The notes under the pieces were generated by a model. The model was not told the origin of the DNA and did no database searches. It saw only the letters and a program-made list of their open reading frames with translations. A stretch of DNA of 12,193 nt from an uncultured Flavobacteriales bacterium (GTDB lineage: Bacteria; Bacteroidota; Bacteroidia; Flavobacteriales; UBA1820): NCBI GenBank assembly GCA_938023515.1, contig CALJDR010000075.1, positions 1-12,193 on the forward strand, given 5' to 3'. A program made the position numbers and the translations under genes. Shown one piece after another: positions 1 to 6,652 of the stretch; the stretch's first letter is position 1; each line of letters starts with the position of its first letter.

Positions 1-49
1 ATCTACACAAGGAGTATCGTCGGCAGCGTCAGATGTGTATAAGAGACAG
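1..49 (+). other. Illumina Nextera adapter (sequencing artefact)
   Basis: This is synthetic library DNA. Bases 1-8 (ATCTACAC) are the end of the P5 flow-cell oligo. Bases 9-16 (AAGGAGTA) sit exactly where the i5 index belongs and match the index I remember as S507/N507. Bases 17-30 (TCGTCGGCAGCGTC) are the Read 1 overhang. Bases 31-49 are the 19-base transposase mosaic end (AGATGTGTATAAGAGACAG). The order and spacing are those of a complete Nextera adapter. Genomic sequence starts at base 50, inside the maeB reading frame, so the window begins at an untrimmed contig end. Confidence 0.98.
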
Positions 50-2313
50 AAGATGCCCTGCGGTACCATAGTTCGGGCCGTCCGGGTAAAATCCAGGTAG
101 TGCCTACCAAACCCCACAGCACACAGCGTGACTTGGCGTTGGCCTATTCGCCCGGTGTGGCCGAACCGTGCCTGGAGATCGAAAAGAATCCTGCGGACGC
201 TTATAAATACACCGACAAGGGCAACCTGGTGGCGGTTATTTCCAACGGCACGGCGGTACTGGGCCTGGGGAATATCGGCGCGCAGGCTTCCAAGCCGGTG
301 ATGGAAGGGAAAGGACTGCTCTTCAAAATATTTGCGGATATCGACGTGTTCGATATAGAGGTCGACACTACGGATGTGGAGAAGTTCATCGAAACGGTGA
401 AGAACATCGCTCCGACGTTCGGCGGGATCAACCTGGAGGACATCAAGGCGCCGGAGGCTTTTGAAATAGAAAGGCGGCTGGTGGAAGAGCTCGATATCCC
501 GGTAATGCACGACGACCAGCACGGTACGGCCGTAATATCGGGAGCCGCGCTGCTCAACGCTTTGGAGATCGTGGGCAAGAAGATCGGCGATATAAAAATG
601 GTGGTGAACGGCGCCGGGGCGGCCGCTATATCGTGCAGCCGCATATATATGGCACTGGGCGTAAAGCCGGAACATATCCTGATGTGTGACAGTAAAGGCG
701 TACTCAATACCCGGCGGGAAGGTCTGACGGAAGAAAAACAGTCTTTCGTCCGCGATACGCCGTTCAATACGCTGGCGGAGGCCATTAAAGGCGCCGACGT
801 ATTCGTCGGGTTGTCCAAAGGCAATGTAGTGACGCCGGAGATGCTCCTTTCGATGGCATCTAACCCCATCGTGTTCGCCCTGGCGAATCCCGATCCGGAG
901 ATCGAGTACACCCTGGCGATGAAGACCCGCAAGGATATCATCATGGCTACCGGCCGTTCCGACACCCCTAACCAGATAAACAACGTACTCGGTTTCCCGT
1001 ATATATTCCGCGGGGCGCTGGATGTGCGGGCTACTACCATCAACGAACAGATGAAGATCGCGGCCGTATATGCCATCGCAGCGCTGGCCCGCAAGAATGT
1101 GCCTGAGCAGGTATTGATGGCTTACAACGCCAAAAATCTGTCCTTCGGCAAGGATTATATCATTCCCAAGCCTTTCGACGGGCGCCTGATATCGGCCGTA
1201 GCCCCGGCCGTGGCGAAAGCCGCCATGGAGTCCGGAGTGGCCCGCGAACCGATCACCGATTGGGACAAATACGTGGAATCCCTCGAGGAGCGGATGAGCA
1301 AGCAGCCGAAGATCGTACGCATGCTCCAGAACCATGCCGTACGGGCCCCGAAGAAGGTGGTGTTCGCCGAGGCAAACTACCTGAATGTTCTGCGGGCCGC
1401 TTATATCGCCCATGAGGAAGGGGCTGCCATCCCTGTCCTGCTGGGCGATGAAAAGGTGATCCGCGACCTGATGGTTAAGAATCAGTTGGAGATGGACGTC
1501 GAGATCATCAATACCCGCTCCGAGGCGATGAAAGCCACGGTCAACCGGTATGCGCAGAAATACTGGGAAGAGCACCAACGCAGCGGGGTATTATTGTACG
1601 ATGCGGAGCGCCTGATGGAACGCCGGGATTATTTTGCGGCTATGATGCTCCACGAAGGCCTGGCCGACGCGATGATCGCCGGGTACGACAAGAGCCATGC
1701 CGTCAAGACCCTCGAATCGGTCATCGGGATAGACCCCGCCGAAGGGGTCGTGTCGGCCGTAAACGTGATAAGCACCCATCGGGGCCCGCTTTTCATTGCC
1801 GATACGCTGGTGAACGAAAATCCGGACGAGCATCAGTTGTGCGCCATCATCAAACAGGTGGCCGAATTTGTCCGTGCTTTAGGTATCACACCCCGGATCG
1901 CCTTGGTCGCCAACTCCGATTTCGGTTCACGCCCCACGCAGGCGGCCTGTAAAATGAGCCGCACGTCGCAGTATATGCGGGAGAATTACCGGGACATGAT
2001 CATAGACGGCGAGATAGAGCCCGATTTTGCCCTGGACGATACGATCCTGTCCGAAAGGTTCCCGTTCTCGTCCCTGGCGGGTAAAGAAGGGGCCAACGTG
2101 CTGATATTCCCCGACAGGGATTCGGCCAATATGTCTTATAAACTGCTTCGCGGGGTCAACAGCGACCGCGTGACCATCGGACCGATCGTGCTGGGCCTCA
2201 AGAACGCCGGGCATGTGATCTATGCCGGCGCCTCTACCGAAGATATCCTCCATATGGTGTATGTCGCGGTGATGGATGCCCAGCAGCCCGGAGGGAAGAT
2301 TGTCCCCCGGTAA
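50..2313 (+). CDS. maeB: NADP-dependent malic enzyme, MaeB type (5' truncated)
   Basis: The enzyme converts malate oxidatively to pyruvate and CO2 in the cytoplasm, making NADPH. The open frame runs back from the GTG at 100 to the adapter junction and reads DALRYHSSGRPGKIQVV, a conserved N-terminal stretch of the family. The GTG is therefore an internal valine and the true start is lost. About 753 codons remain, counted from base 52, against about 755-760 in the family, so only some 6-8 residues are missing. Visible motifs, numbered from base 52, are SPGVAEPC near 33, the catalytic-lysine segment SKPVMEGKG near 80, EDIKAP near 129, metal-binding HDDQHGTA near 153 and the nucleotide-binding GAGAA near 187. 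From about residue 433 the protein continues as a phosphotransacetylase-like domain. In MaeB proteins this domain is generally considered regulatory rather than catalytic, with acetyl-CoA sensing described in E. coli. A hairpin terminator follows directly, so it is probably the last or only gene of its transcript. Confidence 0.96.
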
Positions 2314-2325
2314 AAGTCGTATAAT

Positions 2326-2363
2326 CGCTAAAAAAAGCCGCTGTAAAGCGGCTTTTTTTAGCG
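2326..2363 (+). terminator. Intrinsic terminator after maeB, probably bidirectional
   Basis: This is a perfect 17-bp inverted repeat (2326-2342 with 2347-2363) around a GTAA loop, starting 12 bases after the maeB stop. The core is AGCCGCT/AGCGGCT, flanked by an A7 run on the left and a T7 run on the right. The structure can therefore act as a rho-independent terminator in either direction. It separates maeB from the coaX block. Confidence 0.93.
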
Positions 2364-2425
2364 GTATAAGGGGTGGGTGAAGGCAAATTTTTCTTAAAAA
2401 ATGTCCGAGGCTGGCGGATACTGTG

Positions 2426-2433
2426 TATATTTG
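2426..2433 (+). promoter_or_regulatory. Probable promoter for coaX (-7 box)
   Basis: TATATTTG is an exact match to the Bacteroidota -7 consensus TAnnTTTG and lies just after the maeB terminator. No good TTTG -33 element sits about 20 bases upstream (2402-2405 reads TGTC), so the promoter is supported by one box only. Transcription from here would begin around 2440 and leave a leader of about 20 bases before the GTG at 2462. Confidence 0.5.
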
Positions 2434-2461
2434 CCGATTGAAAACCAGAAAGCAGGACATC

Positions 2462-3202
2462 GTGGATATCGTAGTAGATGCGGGAAATACCAGTGTCAAA
2501 GTCGGGGTTTACGCCGCCGACAAACTTTCCGACATATTCCGGGTGAGGTACGAAGATCTTTCTTCCGTCCTTCCCGATTTTTGTGCGGCCCATCCGGTGC
2601 GGTATGCTTTGGTCTGTTCGGTAGGCCCGGAGGTGGCCTGGGACAGGCTGGTAAAGTGTAAAAAGATGTTAAAGTTGTCCCTGCGCCTGTCTTTGGGGAT
2701 ATCGAATGCGGATGCCCTGAACGATGAAGTAGGTGCCGACCGTTTGGCCCTTGTCGGAGGAACGGCCCTGGCGAACCCCGGACAGAATGTTTTGCTGATA
2801 GATGCCGGGACTTGTGTGACATACGATTTCATCGATGCGCAAGGAGTGTATACCTGCGGCAATATAAGTCCGGGGTTGCAGCTCCGGCTCAATTCGATGC
2901 ATCAGTTCACTTCAAACCTGCCCGGTCTGCGCTTCGCCCAGCCGAAGGACGATACGACGATACGGCGTCTTTCTACGGCTTCCTGCATGCGCGGGGGCGC
3001 AATAGACGGGCTCGTAGGGGAGATCCTGTACATTGTGGATGAGTACCGCCGGCAGTATGGTGATTTTAAGATTGTCTTAACGGGCGGGGACAGTGCGCAT
3101 TTGGCAGAACGATTAAAAAATACAATATTTGCACAACCCAACTACTTGTTGGATTCCATGCATGTCATTTTGAAACACAACATACAAATATGCGAAAGCT
3201 GA
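2462..3202 (+). CDS. coaX: Type III pantothenate kinase
   Basis: This cytoplasmic enzyme phosphorylates pantothenate with ATP, the first committed step of coenzyme A synthesis. Type III kinases belong to the acetate kinase/Hsp70 (ASKHA) fold. The 246-residue product shows the family signatures in order: DAGNTSVK at 6-13 (phosphate binding), GADRLALV at 91-98 (pantothenate region), DAGTCVT at 114-120 and GNISPG at 133-138. The length is normal for the family. I chose the GTG at 2462 because it gives MDIVVDAGNT, matching how these proteins begin, and AGGA lies 4 bases upstream. The upstream in-frame GTG at 2423 would add 13 unlikely residues and would place the promoter box inside the gene. The 3' end overlaps the start of the next gene by 13 bases, suggesting coupled translation. 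Confidence 0.94.
   Translation: MDIVVDAGNTSVKVGVYAADKLSDIFRVRYEDLSSVLPDFCAAHPVRYALVCSVGPEVAWDRLVKCKKMLKLSLRLSLGISNADALNDEVGADRLALVGGTALANPGQNVLLIDAGTCVTYDFIDAQGVYTCGNISPGLQLRLNSMHQFTSNLPGLRFAQPKDDTTIRRLSTASCMRGGAIDGLVGEILYIVDEYRRQYGDFKIVLTGGDSAHLAERLKNTIFAQPNYLLDSMHVILKHNIQICES
3100..3131 (+). promoter_or_regulatory. Possible internal promoter within the coaX 3' end
   Basis: TTTG at 3100-3103, a 20-base spacer and AATATTTG at 3124-3131 match the Bacteroidota pattern TTTG / TAnnTTTG, with one mismatch in the first base of the -7 box. Two - strand promoters in this window have the same 20-base spacing. It would start transcripts around 3138, giving a leader of about 50 bases for the barrel protein and the envelope genes behind it, independent of coaX. 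Confidence 0.42.
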
Positions 3203-4518
3203 TCACGGCTTCCATGCTGCTCTTTTTGTGCAGCAGTGCGGTGGCTCAGGTAGAGTCCGACCGTTTCAATACTTATTCTCCGTATTCTATATTCGGTATC
3301 GGGGAAAGCCGTTTCACTATGGGAACGGCCGAAACACAAGGTATGGCCGGAGTAGGCGTTTCCTGGACTCCTGTGGGGGTCAATAACCTGATAAACCCGG
3401 CGTCCCTTTCCAATCTGAGGCAAACGACCTATACGTTGGGGGCATCTTTGGACTATTCAAAATACAAGGATTCCAGATATTCCAATAATCACAAGGATAT
3501 TTATTTCGATTACCTGGTCTTTTCCGTGCCGCTCAGCCGTAAATCGGCGGTCAGTTTCGGTTTGACGCCGTTTTCCACTACGGGATATTCGATCTATGAC
3601 CGGGATTCAACGTTGGTGGGCGGAAGTTACAAGCAAAAATTGGATTATTATGACGGGAACGGGGGTATTACCCAGCTGTACCTGTCTTACGGGCGGGAAC
3701 TTTTCAAGAATTTCAGTGTCGGGGCGAGTGCTTCCTACCTCTTTGGAACGATCAAAAGAAGTACTTTCAATTATTTGGAAGACCGTCTGCTCCAGAATAA
3801 AATCACCGAATCCAACTGGATCACTGGGTTCAAGTTCCGGTTCGGGTTCAACTACGCGTTCCCTGTGGTAAAGGAAACAATGGTGTTCCTGGGGGCGACA
3901 TACGATTTCTCGGCCAACCTGACCAATGAACGTACTTATCGGAATTATGTAGTGTCGGCGTTTGAGGACGATTATGATCCCGATAATCCACAGAATGTAC
4001 AGGAAGATACGTCCAACAAATTCAAACTGCCGTGGAACGTGACGGCCGGGGTAGGCGTAGGTAATATCAAAAAATGGTACGTCGGTATCGATGCCCAGTA
4101 TATTTCAAAACCGGATTATGAAGGGGTCGATTACGTAAAGGGTGAAGCGGAGTACCAAAAGAGCATGCGGGTTGCTTTGGGGGCCAGCTATATCCCGATG
4201 TATAATTCCCCAAAATCCTATTTTGAGCGCGTGAGATACCAGGCGGGAGTTTATTTCCGTCAATCTGAATATAAACTGTTCGGCCAGCAGATTAACGATA
4301 TGGGAGGGACCCTGGGGATCGCCCTTCCGATGACTAAGGTTACTTCGCAGGTGATGAGTATTTCCAACCTCAATGTGTTCCTGAATTTCGGAATGCTTGG
4401 AAAAGCGAACAAAGGGGTGATACGGGAAACTGAAGCTATGGTGAAGGAAACCTATTTCAAATTGGGAGTGTCGTTCTCCCTGAACGATACCTGGTTTATC
4501 AAGCAGCGTTATTATTGA
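3190..4518 (+). CDS. Putative outer-membrane beta-barrel protein, function unknown
   Basis: I do not recognise a named family. The 442-residue product begins with a clear Sec signal peptide (MRK, a hydrophobic stretch, then AVA before Q20; predicted cleavage after residue 19). The mature protein is rich in Gly, Tyr, Phe, Ser and Asn with alternating short strands, as expected for a barrel. It ends ...WFIKQRYY, with the terminal aromatic residue typical of BAM substrates. An NPASLSNL motif near residues 60-70 resembles the NPA segment near the start of FadL/OmpP1-like and PorV-like Bacteroidota barrels, so a FadL-like channel is one possibility. There is no TonB box or plug. The ATG at 3190 lies inside the coaX end (13-base overlap). 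lptC follows after 50 bases. The neighbourhood (LptC, PpiD/SurA-like chaperone) fits an outer-membrane role, but the substrate is unknown. Confidence 0.82.
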   Translation: MRKLITASMLLFLCSSAVAQVESDRFNTYSPYSIFGIGESRFTMGTAETQGMAGVGVSWTPVGVNNLINPASLSNLRQTTYTLGASLDYSKYKDSRYSNNHKDIYFDYLVFSVPLSRKSAVSFGLTPFSTTGYSIYDRDSTLVGGSYKQKLDYYDGNGGITQLYLSYGRELFKNFSVGASASYLFGTIKRSTFNYLEDRLLQNKITESNWITGFKFRFGFNYAFPVVKETMVFLGATYDFSANLTNERTYRNYVVSAFEDDYDPDNPQNVQEDTSNKFKLPWNVTAGVGVGNIKKWYVGIDAQYISKPDYEGVDYVKGEAEYQKSMRVALGASYIPMYNSPKSYFERVRYQAGVYFRQSEYKLFGQQINDMGGTLGIALPMTKVTSQVMSISNLNVFLNFGMLGKANKGVIRETEAMVKETYFKLGVSFSLNDTWFIKQRYY

Positions 4519-4568
4519 TACCGGGGCGTAGCCGGCAATGAAATCCCGGTTTACCTTTCTGATAAGAT

Positions 4569-5177
4569 ATGGACCGTATAAGATCGCTGAAAATATTTAT
4601 GTGCATTGCAGCCGCTTTTGGGGCTGCAATGTTCGTTTCGTGTAAGAATGATATAGAGCAGGTCGATGCCTTGGCGAAAGATAAAGGGGTTCCGCCTACG
4701 GTCATTGATACGTTTTTTATGATCCGTTCCGATTCCGGGAAAGTGGTCATGCGCATGCGGGCGGCCAGGGTGGTGTTGGAGCCGGACCCGAAGAACCATT
4801 CGCTGGTGGCCCGAAAAGCATCCGGAGGAGTAGAAATGATCATGTACCAGGCCGGAACGGACAGTGTGAAGGCGCATTTGACTTCCCATCGGGCCTTGGA
4901 ACACCCTTCCAGTAAATTGTTCGAAGCACTGGGAGATGTGATCGTGGTCAATGATAAAAACGATACGATCCGTACGGAACGTTTGCTGTGGGATCAGCGG
5001 AAACACATATTTTATACCGATCAGTTCGCCCGTATTGTCCGCGAAGGGGACATATTGATGCCGCAAAAAGGGTTCGAGGCGGACGAAAATTTCCGATGGT
5101 ACAATCTTTTCAATAGTAAAGGCGATATAAACATCGAGGATTCCCTCAGTCGTCCCGCCCCTGCAGAAACGAATTAA
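4569..5177 (+). CDS. lptC: LPS export ABC transporter periplasmic protein LptC
   Basis: LptC receives lipopolysaccharide from the LptBFG transporter in the inner membrane and passes it to the LptA periplasmic bridge. The product has 202 residues, close to the family length of about 190. The N-terminus is hydrophobic and ends in a lipobox-like FVSC with Cys25, so it is probably a lipoprotein. E. coli LptC instead has a transmembrane anchor. From about residue 35 it shows the beta-rich LptC fold, with stretches such as RALEHPSSKLFEALGDV and the late YTDQFARIVREGDIL, which describe a free-form molecule converted to LPS-binding strands. It stands 50 bases after the barrel gene and 57 before the CNNM gene, all on the same strand. 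No strong ribosome-binding site is visible, as is usual in this phylum. Confidence 0.88.
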   Translation: MDRIRSLKIFMCIAAAFGAAMFVSCKNDIEQVDALAKDKGVPPTVIDTFFMIRSDSGKVVMRMRAARVVLEPDPKNHSLVARKASGGVEMIMYQAGTDSVKAHLTSHRALEHPSSKLFEALGDVIVVNDKNDTIRTERLLWDQRKHIFYTDQFARIVREGDILMPQKGFEADENFRWYNLFNSKGDINIEDSLSRPAPAETN

Positions 5178-5182
5178 TATCG

Positions 5183-5190
5183 TATATTTG
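5183..5190 (+). promoter_or_regulatory. Possible promoter for the CNNM gene (-7 box)
   Basis: TATATTTG, followed by CACC, lies 5 bases after the lptC stop and matches TAnnTTTG exactly. The -33 position about 20 bases upstream reads CCCT, so the upstream element is missing or weak. A transcript from here would start near 5197 with a leader of about 40 bases, which supports the ATG at 5235 as the start. Confidence 0.4.
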
Positions 5191-5234
5191 CACCGGATTC
5201 CTTGGAACTTAGCAGAGGAACCGAAGAATTAATT

Positions 5235-6527
5235 ATGTCTTCAGACATTCTGATCATTGTTGTTTGCCTTATCCTGTCCGCTTTCTTCTCGGGCATGGAA
5301 ATCGCTTACGTGTCGGCCAACCGGGTGCGTATGTCCATATACAAGACGGATAATACATTTCGGGGGCGCGTCATTTCCAAGCTTCTGGATCGTCCGGATA
5401 AGTATATTGCGACCACCTTGGTAGGCAACAATATCGTATTGGTCGTATATGGATATTATATGGGGCGGCTGATTATCCAATGGCTTTTTCCCCAGTACGG
5501 GGCAGACGGCGCACAATTGCCGTTTGACGTGCTTTTCGTGCAGGCCGTCATATCGACTGCAATTATCCTGGTCACCGGGGAATTCGTGCCCAAGGCGGTG
5601 TTCCGTATTTATTCGGCCGAAATGATGAAATGGCTGGCTGTCCCGATGTACTTCTTTTACCGTTTGTTGGATTTCTTTTATATTACCGACTTTATCCTGT
5701 GGCTGTCCAAATTTCTTATTCATAAGGTTTTCCGCCAGAAGGACGGGCAGGCGCTCAACTTTTCCTTCGGCCGTATGGATTTAGGCTATTATATAGAGGA
5801 ACAGATGGAATGCCTGGATAAACAGGAGCGGTCGCAGATGGACAAAGAGATAAATATATTCCGCAATGCTTTGGAATTTAGGGATGTGAAAGCCCGGGAG
5901 TGTATGGTTCCCCGCACGGAAATGCGGGCGATGGATATAAAATCGTCCATTTCCGAGATCAAAGACCTTTTTATCAGTTCGGGGCTGTCCAAGATCATTG
6001 TTTACCGGGATTCGGTCGACAATATATTAGGATATGTCCATTCGTTCGATTTTTTCAAACCGGTCGATAATCTGAAGGATATATTGCTCCCGGTTATTTT
6101 TGTGCCTGAAAGCATGCCGGTGAACGAAATACTGAACGACCTGATGAAACAACGGATGAGTATTGCGGTTGTATTGGACGAATACGGAGGTACGGCCGGA
6201 ATGATCACGGTAGAAGACGTGATCGAAGAACTTTTGGGCGACATCGAGGACGAGCACGATAAGGATACATTGCTGGAAAAAGATTTAGGCAATGGGGAGT
6301 ACTTGTTCTCCGCCCGGCAGGAAGTCGATTACCTGAACGAAAAATACGGATTGGAACTTCCTGAAGAGGATGAATATGAAACGCTCGGCGGATTGATCCT
6401 CAGCCATACGGAAAAGATCCCGCAGAAAGACGATGAAGTGAATATAGGTGGTTTCGTATTTACGATCCGGGATGTGTCTTCGGTCAAAATAGGGGCCGTA
6501 CATGTCCGGAAAAAAGCTATCGGATAA
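5235..6527 (+). CDS. CNNM/CorC-HlyC family membrane protein (GldE-like, CBS domains)
   Basis: This inner-membrane protein of about 430 residues belongs to the family often labelled hemolysin. Characterised members take part in Mg2+ or other cation efflux; in gliding Bacteroidota the related GldE is needed for motility. Residues 1 to about 180 form the DUF21/CNNM domain, with four hydrophobic segments (about 4-24, 56-80, 97-125, 135-160) and the signature FFSGMEIAYVSANR. A pair of CBS domains follows at about 220-345 (starting MVPRTEMRAM, ending in DEYGGTAGMITVEDVIEELLGDIEDEHD), the usual nucleotide-sensing module. A CorC_HlyC transporter-associated domain occupies about 350-430. I chose ATG 5235 (MSSDILIIVV); a TTG at 5202 would add 11 polar residues and begin almost at the likely transcription start. 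The physiological ion cannot be told from sequence. Confidence 0.9.
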   Translation: MSSDILIIVVCLILSAFFSGMEIAYVSANRVRMSIYKTDNTFRGRVISKLLDRPDKYIATTLVGNNIVLVVYGYYMGRLIIQWLFPQYGADGAQLPFDVLFVQAVISTAIILVTGEFVPKAVFRIYSAEMMKWLAVPMYFFYRLLDFFYITDFILWLSKFLIHKVFRQKDGQALNFSFGRMDLGYYIEEQMECLDKQERSQMDKEINIFRNALEFRDVKARECMVPRTEMRAMDIKSSISEIKDLFISSGLSKIIVYRDSVDNILGYVHSFDFFKPVDNLKDILLPVIFVPESMPVNEILNDLMKQRMSIAVVLDEYGGTAGMITVEDVIEELLGDIEDEHDKDTLLEKDLGNGEYLFSARQEVDYLNEKYGLELPEEDEYETLGGLILSHTEKIPQKDDEVNIGGFVFTIRDVSSVKIGAVHVRKKAIG

Positions 6528-6554
6528 AAAATTTACCAAAAACGAGGATAACGC

Positions 6555-6586
6555 TTTTTATTTTCGGGGCAATTGTCGTATTTTCG
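6555..6586 (+). promoter_or_regulatory. Possible promoter for ppiD
   Basis: The 125-base gap between the CNNM gene and ppiD holds TTTT at 6555-6558, a 20-base spacer and TATTTTCG at 6579-6586. Each box differs by one base from the Bacteroidota TTTG / TAnnTTTG consensus. The same octamer TATTTTCG also occurs at 6559-6566, exactly 20 bases earlier, overlapping the -33 position. Transcripts would have a leader of about 60 bases. Confidence 0.38.
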
Positions 6587-6652
6587 CAAGTCCAAAGAAA
6601 ACAGATGTTTTTCGGCATCAAAACGGATAAATAAAAGTATCGCAATAATATA

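Noticed and set aside
201..1094. 297-codon open frame on the - strand inside maeB
   Set aside because: It is antisense to a confidently identified malic enzyme, has no recognisable domain and reflects the codon pattern of the + strand gene.
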